DNA of 64,000 nt, taken from positions 3,782,001-3,846,000 of the forward strand of contig JAJQJQ010000009.1 in assembly GCA_028622995.1 (NCBI GenBank). Reading direction: 5' to 3'. Below the pieces are notes generated by a model. It did no database searches. It worked only from the letters and a program-made list of their open reading frames with translations, and was not told where the DNA came from. Position 1 is the stretch's first letter. The number at the start of each line of letters is the position of its first letter. Positions 1 to 12,130 of the stretch are shown here, piece after piece. This DNA is from Panagrolaimus kolymaensis (lineage: Eukaryota; Nematoda; Chromadorea; Rhabditida; Panagrolaimidae). Both the position numbers and the translations under genes were made by a program.

Positions 1-1634
1 TAATCAATGGATAGATTTAATTTTTGGTTATAAACAACGCGGGCCTGAAGCTGTTCGAGCAACAAATGTATTTTATTATTTAACTTATGAAGGGTCTATG
101 AATTTAAATGCCATTGATAATCCACAAATTCGAGAAGGATTGGAATCACAAATTTTGAATTTTGGTCAAACCCCTGTTCAACTTATGACTGACCCACATC
201 CGCCGAGGCATAGCATTATGACTATTGTAAGAATATTTAGAATCTTAAGAATTAGTTTGATTTTGATTTGTTTTCAGAGCCCCTTAATGTTCCAACCATG
301 TCAAGATGATCTTTGTATGCTAATGAAATTTATTTCCAATAGCGCTATCGTTCACATCAGTGCAAACACATATTCTCAATTGCAGCAACCTTTAGTCCTT
401 TCAATTGCTCAAAATCTTGTTTTTGGTTTAAATCGATGGAATAGCAGTTATATTCGTGAGATTTTAATCCAAATTATTATTTTTGCTAAACAAATTTTTT
501 TAGAGCCAACAGGTCAAAATTCAACCTTAAATAATTCTCTAAATGATCGAAACCAATCTGCACAAGCTGAATACCCAGTAACCGTGGATCCTCTTCTCGC
601 AGTTGGAAATCCATCTCAGCCTTTATCCAAGCGACATTTGGGTGATGCGTTTGATCAAAGACTTCAAATAACATGGAAAAATTTTGTTGCCACTGTTGAT
701 TGTCGAGCGATTATAGCTTGTGGATATCCAGATTATAGTTTTCGAGTAATTGAAACTGAAACATCCACGGTTAAACAAGTTATTTATGGACATGGAGATG
801 TTGTGACTTGTTTAGCTCGATCAGAAACTGGATTATTCTCTGATTGTTATATAGCTTCAGGAAGTTTGGATTGCACGGTGGTGCTTTGGCATTTTAGTCA
901 ACAACATCAAGCTATAGCTGGAGAATATAATGTTCCTGGAGAAGCTCCAGCTCCGAGAGCTATTTTAACTGGACACGATGCAGAAATTACAGCTATTTGT
1001 GTTTCAGCTGAACATGGAAATGTTATTTCTGGATCCAAAGGTTCGTTTTTAAACATTAAACAATTTTGAGTCCCATAACGAAATTCTTTATTTATTTTAG
1101 ATGGCACAATTTTAATGCACACAACTCAAGGAGATTTATTGAGAAGAATTATTTGTAATGATTTAACTTTAAAAGGAAAAGTTCGAGCTCCTCCAGTTAC
1201 CAATATTCTTATGAGTCGAGATTGCAATATCGTAGTTTTTTATGGAACTGAATACATTGCAACTTTTACTGGAACTGGGAGACAATTAAATAAACCAGCG
1301 CATAAATCAATCGAAAAAATTCTTTGTGCCACTCTTTCTCGCGATGGAGAATATATAGTTTTGGGAACAGAAAGTGGAAGAATTTCTATTGTTCGTTTAT
1401 TTCCTCTTCAAATGCTTTATACTTTCCCAGTAAGCAAATAATTTATTTATTAAAAAACTAATTTTTATGAAAATGTTTTTTTTTTAGCAAACTGATAGTC
1501 CCACTCGTTGTGTAGCAATTTCAAGCAATCATCGATTTATTCTTGGTGGACTTGAATCTGGCGCGATTGTAATATTTAATGTGGATTTTAATAAATGGCA
1601 TTATGAATATAAACAGCGATATACTCATCGTTAA
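1..1634 (+). CDS. sel-2: Neurobeachin/LRBA-type BEACH-WD40 protein (SEL-2-like), 3' part
   Basis: C-terminal part of a large BEACH-domain scaffold involved in vesicle traffic and receptor sorting; the 5' part lies outside the window. Exons read as 1-226, 278-1040, 1101-1429 and 1488-1634, all with GT-AG introns in matching phase. The first exon encodes the end of the BEACH domain (NQWIDLIFGYKQRGPEA, then FYYLTYEG). After the first intron comes SPLMF and a short linker, then WD40 repeats with recognisable cores such as YGHGDVVTCL, ASGSLDCTVVLWHF, LTGHDAEITAI and SGSKDGTILMHTTQG. The protein ends IVIFNVDFNKWHYEY followed by a short tail and TAA, matching the usual end of neurobeachins. The first intron is 51 bp and in frame, so a naive ORF reads through it. 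Assignment to the NBEA/LRBA/SEL-2 branch rests on the C-terminal wording and is fairly secure; the exact ortholog is inference. Confidence 0.9.
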
Positions 1635-2126
1635 AAAAGAGATGGCTGATTATCAAAAATGAATCTAAAAAATACGTAAATGACATTGTTTTTTTTTTCT
1701 TTGTTCGTTTGTTTTTTAATTAACATTTTTACTTTTTGATTTTTTAAAAAACAATAATTAATTAATTTCAATAATAATTTATTTATTTTTCCATTTATTA
1801 AAAAATTCACCATTTCACTTATTTTTTTGAACTTTTTATAAGATTAAATTTTTTTTGGTCAGCGATTGTGATATTTTTTAAACATTTTTTTTTCTTCCCA
1901 AAAAAATTGTTGTTTTTGAATATTTGTACTTTTTAAATTGGGTTTTTGGTAAAAATTTTGCTATAAACGAAAAAAAATGGTTGTGACTTATTTATTTTCT
2001 AATAAAATTTTCTTGAATAAATTTTCTTGTTTAAAAAATGTTCGAAAAAAAAGATTTAAAAGATTCATGCATTTTGTAAAATAAAAAAACACGGATTTAA
2101 CTTTAAAGAATTAAATTAATTAAAAA
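1635..2126. other. Downstream region of the neurobeachin-like gene, no gene
   Basis: A/T-rich sequence with long T and A runs and no supported coding region. From about 1925 onward it closely resembles the sequence just 3' of the intact CDC50 gene (about 5215-5387), so the duplicated segment described in the next entry begins here. Confidence 0.5.
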
Positions 2127-2250
2127 TGCTTTGCAACTCAATTACATGTCGAACACATGGACGACAATGTTTGATCACAACTAAAAAGACGGTGCCAAAA
2201 AATAAGCTCATTGCAGAATCAAAAAAAGTCTTAGGCAAAGTAGAAAATAT
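2127..2250 (-). pseudogene. Degraded copy of the last exon of the CDC50 gene
   Basis: Reading the minus strand gives a fragment containing SLFFGTVFLVVIKHCRPC. It lines up with [17 protein letters not shown] in the last exon of the intact CDC50-like gene at 5388-6867. Nucleotide similarity extends through the 3' flank on both sides, including the matching stretches around 'gctataaa', 'atggttgtga' and 'aaagattcatg'. Only the final transmembrane segment and tail are present. Similarity stops near 2250, before any of the upstream exons, and the intact copy's start of this exon is not conserved. It is best read as a partial duplication that left a dead 3' end. Confidence 0.7.
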
Positions 2251-2870
2251 AATGGTTTATAACTGTTGTTGATTCGTCTAAATATAGTTTCTTCGAGCGA
2301 CATTCAATACATATCTTTTATTGTTTGTTTCAGTGAATAGCCTTTCTCTTCAACAGCTCTTTTTTAACCTTTTTTTGTTGTTATCCAACACTTCTTTCTT
2401 ATTTATGAACTTTCCCAGTTAGTCATTCTAATAAAACGATTTCTTTCTTTCACAATTTGTGTATGTACGTCTTATTCCTTTATCCTTTAATAACAAAGAG
2501 GGCAAAAAAAAAGAAGTGTTGTTGACTGTTATGCAACACGATGTCATCTGAAACAAAAGTGAGAAAAAAATTTTTTTTTGCTATCGAAGATAAACAACAA
2601 ATGCCCTCGCGCAAAAGCTGATGATTTTTTTTTGAATCAAATGACACAAAAGAAGAAAGGTCGCTCTTTTTTTAACCATAAGAAATGACTAAAAATGTTT
2701 GATGCCGATATTTTTTATAAAAAAAATCATAGTTTATTCTTGAAAAAAAGTATCTATCGACGTTGTTAGCGCATTTATTTCCGCTATTTTTGTCTTTTTT
2801 TAAGTAAATTGTTTTAGGTTTATTAATTTTCTTTATTCTGTCGTCTTCATATTATAATAATCTTTTAAAG
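2251..2870. promoter_or_regulatory. Intergenic region upstream of the HAT/F-box-like gene
   Basis: About 620 bp with no convincing gene. It is rich in T and A runs and ends in a sequence (2840-2870) leading directly into the ATG at 2871. It probably holds the promoter and 5' leader of that gene; no specific element can be named. Confidence 0.35.
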
Positions 2871-5013
2871 ATGGATGTAACTGAAGAAGATTTGGATTTT
2901 AAAGATTATCCAAATTATTATAATAATGCATTGGTCGCGGTTGTCGAGGAATATACTGAAGCATTACAATCTGGTAATCATGCAGTGCTTGAAAAAATCC
3001 TTGATAAATTTTTGAAAAAACATTCTGGCGTGTCATTTATTTGGAAATCATGGGCTAGGTTAGTTTTATTTTTACTTCTCTTTTTTAAAATTTGATAATC
3101 GTTTGTTATCTTTTTTATAGGCATTTTCAACAAACATTCTCAGAAAATGAAAGTGAAAAGAAAAAACAAATTGAAAAAATTCAAAATAGTTTTTTCCACC
3201 ATTTTTTTGATGGAACTAAACACTTTTGTGATCCAAAAACTGGTCAAGTATGTATAAAATAAAAATACCTATTTTTTCAAAAAAAATTATAAAAATAAAA
3301 TTTGTTTTAGCAAATAATTTTAACAAAATTTTATGACAAAGTTTACCTCGCCGGGCAGGACAATAATCTTGAATTGCTTTCATTTCCTCATCATGCGCTT
3401 AAAAAATGTTGGGAAAAATTTGATGAAACGAGCGGTAAATTTTTTTGCAAAAACCTTTTACTTATGAAGCTAAAATCTTTAAAATTCTTTGATTTTTTTT
3501 AGATGAACCCCTTTCCAAAGAAATCAAGAAAAAATACCAAAAAAACTTAATTCTCTATAAAAAGATTAAATCCGCAGAAAATGATGATTCAAAATGGATG
3601 AAAGCAATCAAAGAAACAAAAGATTATAAATTCATTATTCAAAATATTGAATGTAGAATTGGAAAAAAGCCATGGAATAAAGAAATGTGGTCTTTATATT
3701 TTGGTTATTTAAAGGAAAATAATTACACGGAAGTAAGTTTCTTCTTTTTTTTTAAGTTAGGAGAGGCATCTGCTTCAAAACTTTGATTACGGTGTTTTTT
3801 TTAGTGGCTACTTGATGCTTGCTCAAAATATTGCCGCTTTTATTTTGAAGATTTAGAAATGAGAGAAAAATATTTGGGTGAAATTGAAGCTGAAAGTGAA
3901 AAGCTAAATGGAATCGATGTTACTAAATGGCGAACAGACAATGCTTTGTTTATACTTGATTTAGCCATTGAAGATGGCTTGCCTGTAACTTGTGATAAAT
4001 CTGAGATCGAATGGTTATATGGTGTGTATCAAAAAATCCCTGAATATGCTAAAATTAAATTATTCGTGGTTCCTCCAAAAAAACCCATCAAACAAATTCC
4101 ATTTAAAGTATCAATGGCTCAAACATTTTCACTTCCCTCAAATTTGATTTTTTATATTCTCAAAACTGGAAATTATCAATTTCTCAAAAAACTTTATTCC
4201 ACCTCAAAAAGGTTTTATGAAATCACTAAAATTCTAATTTGTCATAAATTAGAAATCTCTGAAAGTCGACAAGATCAAAATCCAAAAATAAAAACAGACA
4301 ACTTTTCCGAAATTACTGAAGCATTCAAACAATCACTTTTTGTTTCCACAAAAGATTTTCGATTTGGAAATGCTCAGAAATTATATTTGACCAATGCTTT
4401 GCGCATCCAAACTACCACTCAACAAACTGATTTAATTCCAAAATTAATTCCGAAAATTCACAAAAATGAAATTAAATATTTAACTCTTCGCCATCAAACT
4501 TTGACATTTGAAGAATTTTTATTTTTGGTTCCAACGGTTGAAAAAGTAAATTGCAGTTTTTTAATTGTTAAAACTGGAATCAAAAACGACGATGAAAATG
4601 TTTGTGTAAAAGATTTAATTCTTTCCATGCCAAAAGCCGTGAATATTAAAATGCTTCGGATGAATGAATCAAATTTTATCCAAGAAAATAATTTTTCTAT
4701 TAATGAAAATTCGTTTAAAAAACCAACATATATTAAAGTTTTACGTTATTCAGGCGTATTAGATATCAATCCATTGGATTTCTCTAAATTTATTATGGTA
4801 ATTTTATTCTGATTTTTTTTGTTGCAAATAATAATTATGGATTTTTCTACTATTATGCAGCACCGAAAGCTTCCTTTAGTTTTGATTTCTCTGAAAATGT
4901 TCCGTCTGAAAGTTTACAAAATTTACGAGAAGCTAAAGAAGCCCTTATTAAAGCTTGGAAACCATCAAGCGAACAACCTCAAATTCGAATTGGAACTGTT
5001 AATTATTAAATAA
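2871..5013 (+). CDS. Unrecognised protein with HAT-like N-terminal half and F-box-like C-terminal half
   Basis: Exons read as 2871-3058, 3121-3247, 3311-3434, 3503-3732, 3805-4797 and a last exon from 4861. The first five join in phase. The N-terminal half has aromatic patterns reminiscent of HAT repeats of RNA-processing proteins (KILDKFLKKH, FIWKSWARHF, MWSLYFGYLKEN), but no clear domain can be claimed. Within exon 5, around residue 320, comes a segment FSLPSNLIFYILKTGNYQFL followed by KKLYSTSKRFYEI. This resembles nematode F-box-like proteins, with a leucine/isoleucine-rich region after it. Both halves lie in one continuous exon, so the fusion is real in the DNA. The last exon is odd: the phase-consistent frame ends at 5013 with basic, low-quality protein, whereas the +2 frame (stop at 5009) gives a more natural acidic sequence. 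Function unknown. Confidence 0.65.
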
Positions 5014-5387
5014 AAATATTCTGTGCCATTTTTAGTTTTTTTATGTTCGCGAACAGCAATACTCTAATGCAATAACATTTTACCTTGAGTTTTAGTTATA
5101 TGTTTTAATTGTTGTTATTTTAATATTTAATTCGTGTCGCTTTATTTTTTTATGTTTTAGAAAGCATAAGCATTTTCGAATAAATAAATCAACATATTTT
5201 TTTGGACCATTTTCTATTCATTTGTTTTGGCAAAATATTTTGCTATAAATAAAAAAATGGTTGTGATTTATTTATTTAATATTTTTTCTTTTAAATAAAA
5301 TAAAATTTTCTTTGAATAAAAATTTTTGTAAAAGATTCATGAATTTTGTAAAACACCGGTTAAAACTTGAAAGAAAGAATAAATAAA

Positions 5388-6867
5388 TTAAAAATGTTTC
5401 GCAACTTGACTCAATTTCTTATCAAGACCTGCACATGGACAACATTCAACTACCACCAAAAATATTGTAGCAAAAAATAAGCCCACTGCAGTAATTAAAA
5501 AAGCCATGGGTAGAAAATAATTTTTAGGTCCTATTGGACTTTCCACAGCTATAATAAATCGCTTTTTTCCTTTAAAATCGGACACTAGGTAATCTGAAAT
5601 TCATGGGTTTGAAAAGGTTTTTTTTAATTTTAAAGCTTACTGTAATTAATTAATAAAGTATATGTTCCATTTGGAAGTCCATCATTAAATATATCATTAG
5701 CAGTATTAAGGACACGATAAATTTTTCGAAAATGTGGCAACGCCGCAGTTTGCATCCAAATCATAAAATCAAAATTTTGAAATCCTATTCCCCCTTCGGT
5801 ATCATTCAACGTGCAAACATGCTTGGGCCATGATGGAGGTTGTGCGGTATTATTAAAAGCATCACAAAAATTACCATTTATTGGATAAGAAGGATTTACA
5901 TATTTTTTTCTTACATTGTCATCGAGAATTCCTATCGTGGTCCAAGGTACATCAATTTCTGTATCATTAAAATGGTATTTAAGCATAAAAGAGTCTAAAA
6001 AAATACATTAGTATGAAAATAATTTTCGAGATAGGACGACAAATTTTACCATTAAAAAGTGAATTTGCGACAGCCCCGCATGGAACGATCGGGATTTTTT
6101 TTCCATTTGAATCAAGTATATAATTCCCTTTTGAGTCCTCTTTATATTTAAATGGTTGGCAATCTTCCACTATGCTTAAATCTTTACCCAAAAGTTGTTC
6201 ATCATTTCTTGAACGAAAGTATAATCGCATATTTTGGTAATAATTATCCATGCCATAATAAAATTGAACAGTGCCCTATAAAATTTGCATATTTGTGAAG
6301 GTCAGTGTATTTTAGATTTTGTGATTAGCTAAAAATAACTTACATTATAGGTACTTGTAAGATTAATTTTATATAAACATGTTAAATTATCATTATTATT
6401 ATTATTTGTTGAATCAATCAACCATGAAACTGCATCGTCGCCCCTAAATAATGAACTTAAATAATTTACAACTCCTCCATCATCGGTTGCATTTAATTTA
6501 GTGCAATCTGTGTAATCGATTATGTGTTCGCGAGCTAAAAAAATTCTTTTAATTCTTGTTTATGAAAAATTAAAATGTATTTTATTTTCGTTACCTGCAT
6601 TCACAGCTAAAAATAGCCCACAGCCAAATATAACTAAAGTAATTTCTAATATTACAATAATTACAATTCCAACTCGCAAAGTTAATAATGGTCGATAACC
6701 AACAAGTTTTTGTTGAAGAAATGGAGTATCTGAAAAATGTTGAAATTCTTAAATCGTACATAAATTTTAAAAGAAAATCTCTTACCTATCGGTTTATTCT
6801 TTTTTCCCCGTCTTCGAATATGGGGTAAATCTTCAGAATCCAAATTTCTATTAAATATTCGCCTCAT
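5388..6867 (-). CDS. CDC50/LEM3 family P4-ATPase chaperone subunit (TMEM30/CHAT-like)
   Basis: Beta subunit of phospholipid flippases: it escorts P4-ATPases from the ER and supports lipid flipping. Six minus-strand exons read 6867-6786, 6729-6595, 6534-6344, 6275-6050, 5994-5641 and 5593-5388, all GT-AG with consistent phase, giving about 397 residues, a normal family length. Order: short basic N-terminus; [16 protein letters not shown]; first membrane segment; a long luminal region with cysteines and many N-glycosylation sites (NLT, NDT, NNT, NGT); the family signature around [33 protein letters not shown] and FRKIYRVLN; then INY, the [14 protein letters not shown] segment and a second membrane helix. 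The start at MRRIF was chosen because upstream in-frame sequence is poly-Q/poly-K. It is convergent with the gene ending at about 5013 and divergent from the CNG channel gene. Which C. elegans chat paralog it matches cannot be told. Confidence 0.9.
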
Positions 6868-8413
6868 GATGCCATATAAAAATTTCTTTAAGGCGCTGCA
6901 GTCACTTTTCTTTTTCCTCTTCCATTTTTTTTTATTCTTCTTCTTCCTTTTCTTTGGTGGTGGTAGTTGCTGTTGCTGCTCCTTCTTTAGCAAACATTGA
7001 AGAAAAAATAAAACTAAAAAATCGATTGATAAGAAAAACAATACATACAACAGCAAGCTTTTTTTCGATAGTTTATGGTTTTTGGTTGTCGTCGGTGATG
7101 AATAATAATCGATGAAATTTCTTATTTTTTTGTTTGTTTGTTTTATTTTGTTTTACAAAAATACGCACATCAAAAAAAACTATAGAAACAACCGAGAAAA
7201 AAAAGAAGAATAGGTGACAAACTACAACCAAAAAACCAGCTATAAATTTATTTGTTTAACACTTTTGTAAAATGTAAGTAAATAACAAAAGAAAATCACA
7301 AAATACATGAAAACAAATCTTCTTGGATCATCAAAAACATCCGTGATTTTTTAAAATAAAACATCTCAAGAAAAAAATTCAGCTCAATGCAAATTTTTTT
7401 ATAACTTTAAAAAAAATTAAAGCAAAAACTAAAAAAACTATGACTTTTTATTTTCTAAAAAGGTAAAAAAAGAAGAGAAGAGAGTAACTCTTAATTATAT
7501 ACATAGATATACAAGCATCAAAAAAAAAGAAGCAAGTATTGTCGCTGAGGTAACAACATAAACTTTAATATTAATAAAAAAAGCAAAGCAGCATAAAAAA
7601 GTAAATATTATTTATCCATTTTTAACTCTTCCTTTTACCTTTTTTTTCTCTCTTCTTCTGCCGGGTTTGGTGTAGTCAAAAGCATGAATCTCCATTACTT
7701 GCTTGAAGCCTAATTAACTATATATTTTTCATCATTTTTTTTTGAATTAAAAAAGAGTGAAGGTGTCTGTCGTCTGCTTTCCTTCTTTCAATTCCTTGAC
7801 TAACTTTACTTTTACCTTTACCATCTCTTTTTTTTTTGTTTGGCAGTGGTGGTAATTATTTATATACATATCTCATAGTTAAATGTAACATTTTTAAATA
7901 CCGGATGTATAAAAAAACTACCGCCATTATTTTTTTGTTTGTTTGACTAAGTAGTTGCCATCTTTCACTCACTTTTTTTCTCTGTCGTTTAGCTTGCTTT
8001 TTATGAATGAATAATGGCAAAAGTTGATTGCGTGAATATCAATAATTAATATATAATTTACTTTTAAAAAATTAAAACATCTCTTTTTTTAAAAAGAAAG
8101 TAGTCTCATTTTTTCGATCTATAAAATTTCTTTTTCTTTTTTTTCTTCTTCTTCAAAGAAGCTTGCTTCTTTTTTCTTTTTTTATGTTACAATTTTTTTC
8201 TTTCGCTACACCTGAGCCTTAAGGTTTGTGCCTTGTTTTGGCGCATGAAAAATTTTTTGCTGATGAAACTATTTTTGTTTTGGCAAGCAGTTATTATTAT
8301 AATTATTCGAACACAATTATAAATAAAACAAAAATTGTGTAAGTTTTTTTCAATTTCGATTTCAGAAGTTTCAATATATATTTTTTTAAGTAATGCTTTT
8401 TTAGATTTGTAAA
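6868..8413. promoter_or_regulatory. Divergent intergenic region between CDC50 and CNG channel genes
   Basis: About 1.5 kb between two divergently transcribed genes, so it should contain both promoters and 5' leaders. It is dominated by A and T runs and pyrimidine tracts. A poly-lysine/poly-glutamine-like open stretch at 6870-7056 (minus) is simple sequence rather than a gene. A T-rich tract ending in 'tttttag' lies just before the channel ATG at 8414 and may be a splice or trans-splice acceptor. Confidence 0.4.
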
Positions 8414-11400
8414 ATGTCAAAATATGATAAATCACATGACCCAAAAAAGCATCGGCATCGATCGTTTAATAATACCCGAATTATCTCAGCTCCTCCACGT
8501 AGACGTTCTTCTGTGGTTGGGCCAGATTTTCCTGTTATTGAAATAACAGCTCAACCCGTTGAAGAAGTTAGGCTTCATCGAACATTATATAGATTGCCAG
8601 GCGATGCAAGGGGAAGCACAGAAAGTATGGAAAAAATTGATTTTAATGTGCCACAACAACAACAAAATCAAAATCCATCGACCAGTGAAGTCAAATTGGA
8701 CCCCACTGAACTCGAGAGATTTGCTCGTCGACGAACTTCAAATCTTCGAATGCAAGATATAATAAAAAAGAAAATATTAATTCCTATGGCTGATGTGGAT
8801 AGGCGACCTGAAATTAGTACTTCAAGTCTCAGAGGAGCGTCTTTTGATGCCAGTGCCAAATCTATGGCGGGGATAGTAAAAGAACTCGTTGATGAGGCGA
8901 ATGGAACAAATTCTAAAATAGAATCTATTCCTATGCAAAATATGGGTTCATCAAGATCGATTGATACGCCATTAAGTGCTTCAAGTAGACGATTTGCAAA
9001 TCTTGCAAAAGTAAGCCAAAAATATGTTTTCAAAAACTAACTTTTTAAATTTTTATTTTTAGAGCATAACTTTGCTAACGAGTCGATCGAGAGTTGGAGA
9101 TTCATCAGCTTCAAATCCAAATATTCAAGAACAAAATGCATTTTTTAATAAATATGGAATCAATAGCAATAATAACAATAATTCTCAAAACCATCATCCA
9201 AATCCACAAAATAATAGCAGCAGTGGAGAAATTTTGAGCACTGTCGCTCCAGCGCCTTTGAGTCGAATACAAAAAATAAAAAACTGGTTTAAATTTGCTT
9301 GGAAGGAATTAGTCATTGATTCCAGCAATGATTCATATTATTATTGGTTGGGAATTATTTCCTTTGCATATTTATATAATTTATTGGTAAACATAATTTT
9401 CTTTTGTAAAATTTGCATAATTTTTTAAATTTTCATTTTTTTAGTTTGTAATATTTCGATGCGTATTTTTTGAATATGATTTAGATTATTATTGGACAAT
9501 ATGCTTTGTAATAACGGATATATTTTGTGATATGCTTTATGTTGGGGATATATATGTTCGATCTAGAACAGGATATTTGGATCAAGGTTTATTAGTGAGA
9601 GATGTCGCAAAAATAGTTAAAGCATATAAAAAAACTTATACAGCATATATGGATTTTATAAGTGTTTTTCCTGCCGATTATGTTCTTGAAGCTATTGCAA
9701 CTACGCCTAAACCAATTTTAAGATTTAATCGTTTATTAAAATTAGATCGAATTCAATCTTTTATTAGTGCCACGGAAACGAGGTAAATAAATGCTTGCTT
9801 TTTTAAAGGAAAAATAGATTACTTTTAATGAGTAAATGATGGTTTCAGAATAGCTGTGCCAAATGCATTTCGAATTTTTTGTGTTGTTTCTTACATAATT
9901 GTTTTAATTCATTGGAATGCATGCATATATTTTTGTGTTTCACAATTAGTTGGAATTGGTTCAGATACATGGGTTTATGGACGTAACAATACTCAAAGTA
10001 TGCCAGCGTAAGTCCATTTTTCCGACTTTGCAAATTTTTTCCTATCTTTGACGAAAGCTTTTCAGTGGCATTGAAGATACTATGTACCGCCGATATGTTT
10101 ACAGCTTTTATTGGTCTATGTTAATTCTAACAACCATTGGCGAAGTTCCTGGCCCAGTTCACAATGTTGAATTTGCTTTTGTTACAATGGATTTAATGTG
10201 TGGAGTTTTAATTTTTGCTACAATTGTCGGAAATGTAGGCAGCATGATTTCTAATATGAGTGCAGCAAGAACTGATTTTCAATCACGCGTTGATGGAATT
10301 AAACAATATATGGATTTAAGAAAAGTTAGCAAACATGTAAGAGAATTTATTTAAATTTATGAGACTAAAACTTTTTACAATTAATTTTTTTTAAAATTTA
10401 GTTAGAAGTTCGAGTAATTAAATGGTTTGATTATTTATGGGCCAACAAACAATCCCTAGCGGACCAACAAGCTTTGAAAGTTTTACCCGATAAATTACAA
10501 GCTGAAATTGCAATGCATGTTCATTTTGAAACTTTAAGAAAAGTTAGAATTTTTCAAGTAAGCCAGCCATATTCTTTAAAAATAAGCTAAGTAAAGAATA
10601 TTTTTAGGATTGCGAAGCCGGGTTGTTAGCAGAGTTGGTACTGAAACTTAAACTCCAGGTGCTAATAATCTTTTTTAGAAACTGTTTGGAAAGATAAAGT
10701 TTTTTTTTGTAGGTATTTAGTCCTGGAGATTATGTATGTCGAAAAGGTGATATTGGAAGAGAAATGTATATAGTTAAACGAGGTCGATTGGAAGTTGTGG
10801 CAGATGACGGAATAACCACATTTGCAACTTTGCAAGAAGGTTCAGTATTTGGAGAATTGAGTATTTTAAACATCGCAGGTACTTAAATTTTTTCTTGTTA
10901 AAAGTAAATAATAAAACTGTAAAATTATTTTTAGGAAGCAAACAAGGCAATCGTCGATCAGCCAATATTCGATCAGTTGGATATTCAGATCTTTTTGCTT
11001 TGAGTAAAAATGATCTTTGGGAAGCTTTGCGAGAATATCCTGAAGCAAGGCATATGCTAATCCAAAAAGTATTTGTTTTTTTTATTTTGAAAAAAGTAAA
11101 GTTGAAAATGCTAATTTTTAGGGAAGAGATTTACTTCGAAAAGACAATCTCTTGGATGAAAATGCCCCACATGAAAATAAAACCGCTGAAGAATTGGCGC
11201 TAGAATTACAGCATCAACTAACAATTATGCAAACCAGGTACGATTAAAATCACTGAAAACCCCAGAATAAAAAAACAGTGTTACTGATTTTAGAATGGCT
11301 AAATTACTTGCAGAACAAACAAATCATAACACTAAATTACAGCATCGAGTAAAATACCTTGAATCAAGATTAGGAAAATATGAAAATTTACAACTTGGAA

Positions 11401-11540
11401 GAGATAAAAGTGGAAATATAGTTTATTTTGAAAAATCTGTGGTTTATCATGAACCTCCTCTTCAAACAACTAATAATTTAAATGCAAATATCTCTTTGGA
11501 TATCGATGACGATGAAGAAGAGGATGACGAAGATGATTAA
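8414..11540 (+). CDS. tax-4: Cyclic-nucleotide-gated cation channel, TAX-4-type alpha subunit
   Basis: Sensory-neuron cGMP-gated channel subunit. Eleven exons: 8414-9010, 9063-9386, 9445-9782, 9849-10007, 10066-10336, 10402-10557, 10608-10658, 10713-10878, 10935-11068, 11122-11237 and 11294-11540, all in phase, giving 852 residues. Domains: long low-complexity N-terminus (about 1-290); S1 at [20 protein letters not shown]4 with regularly spaced basic residues ([14 protein letters not shown]); HWNAC in S5; pore [14 protein letters not shown] near 488-501 with the alpha-type Glu499; C-linker from [12 protein letters not shown]; cyclic-nucleotide-binding domain from about 615 with [12 protein letters not shown] and [16 protein letters not shown]; a coiled-coil-like region; and an acidic tail. 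The S1-S2 loop is short compared with what I recall of TAX-4. CNG-1/CNG-3 orthology cannot be excluded. Confidence 0.92.
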
Positions 11541-12130
11541 AAAATAAAAGTTTATAAAAAAACTCCTCTTGACTACTATGTTTATGACTCACATAATTGC
11601 GCAACAACAAAAAAATGTCAAACACATACTTGAAAAATGACTTTTTTAGTTTTTATTAATGCGAAAGAAAAAAAATGAGTTTATAAAAGGAAGTTAGTTA
11701 TATGTGCATACTTTTGAGACAAAGAAAGAAAAAAAGTTGAAGAAAAAAAATGGAAAAATTTCTCGAATGGAAAAAATAGACATTCCCTTGACGATGATGA
11801 TTCAGTGAGGTTTTTTTGGTTTTACTTTTCTTCAAAATGGAAAAAAGCGGTTGCTACTTTTTTTGTTTGTCTGTTGAAAAGTATATTACCATAACAACAT
11901 TGTTGTAGCTACTTATTGGAATAGAAATTTTTATCTTTTAACTCTTTTAATAATTTTACTTTAGATTATATTTTAGTTTTAAGAAAACTAGGCAAATTTT
12001 TTTGATGAGTAAAAATTGCTTGAGTTCGAGTGCTCATTTTTAACATCATGTTCGCTTATCAAAATATAGTTTTTTGTGATCAATGAGTTGTAATAAAGTT
12101 TTTCAATAATTTTTTATTATTATTATAGTC
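11541..12130. other. Intergenic region between CNG channel and DHHC genes
   Basis: About 590 bp with no supported gene. An 'aaaaaataaaag' string right after the channel stop is a possible polyadenylation signal. The last part ends in 'attattatag' two bases before the ATG at 12131, which fits a splice or trans-splice acceptor for the next gene. Confidence 0.4.

Noticed and set aside
6868..7056. Minus-strand in-frame extension of the CDC50 gene with poly-Q and poly-K
   Set aside because: The protein part matching the family starts at MRRIF (6867). Upstream is simple-sequence translation and more likely untranslated leader.
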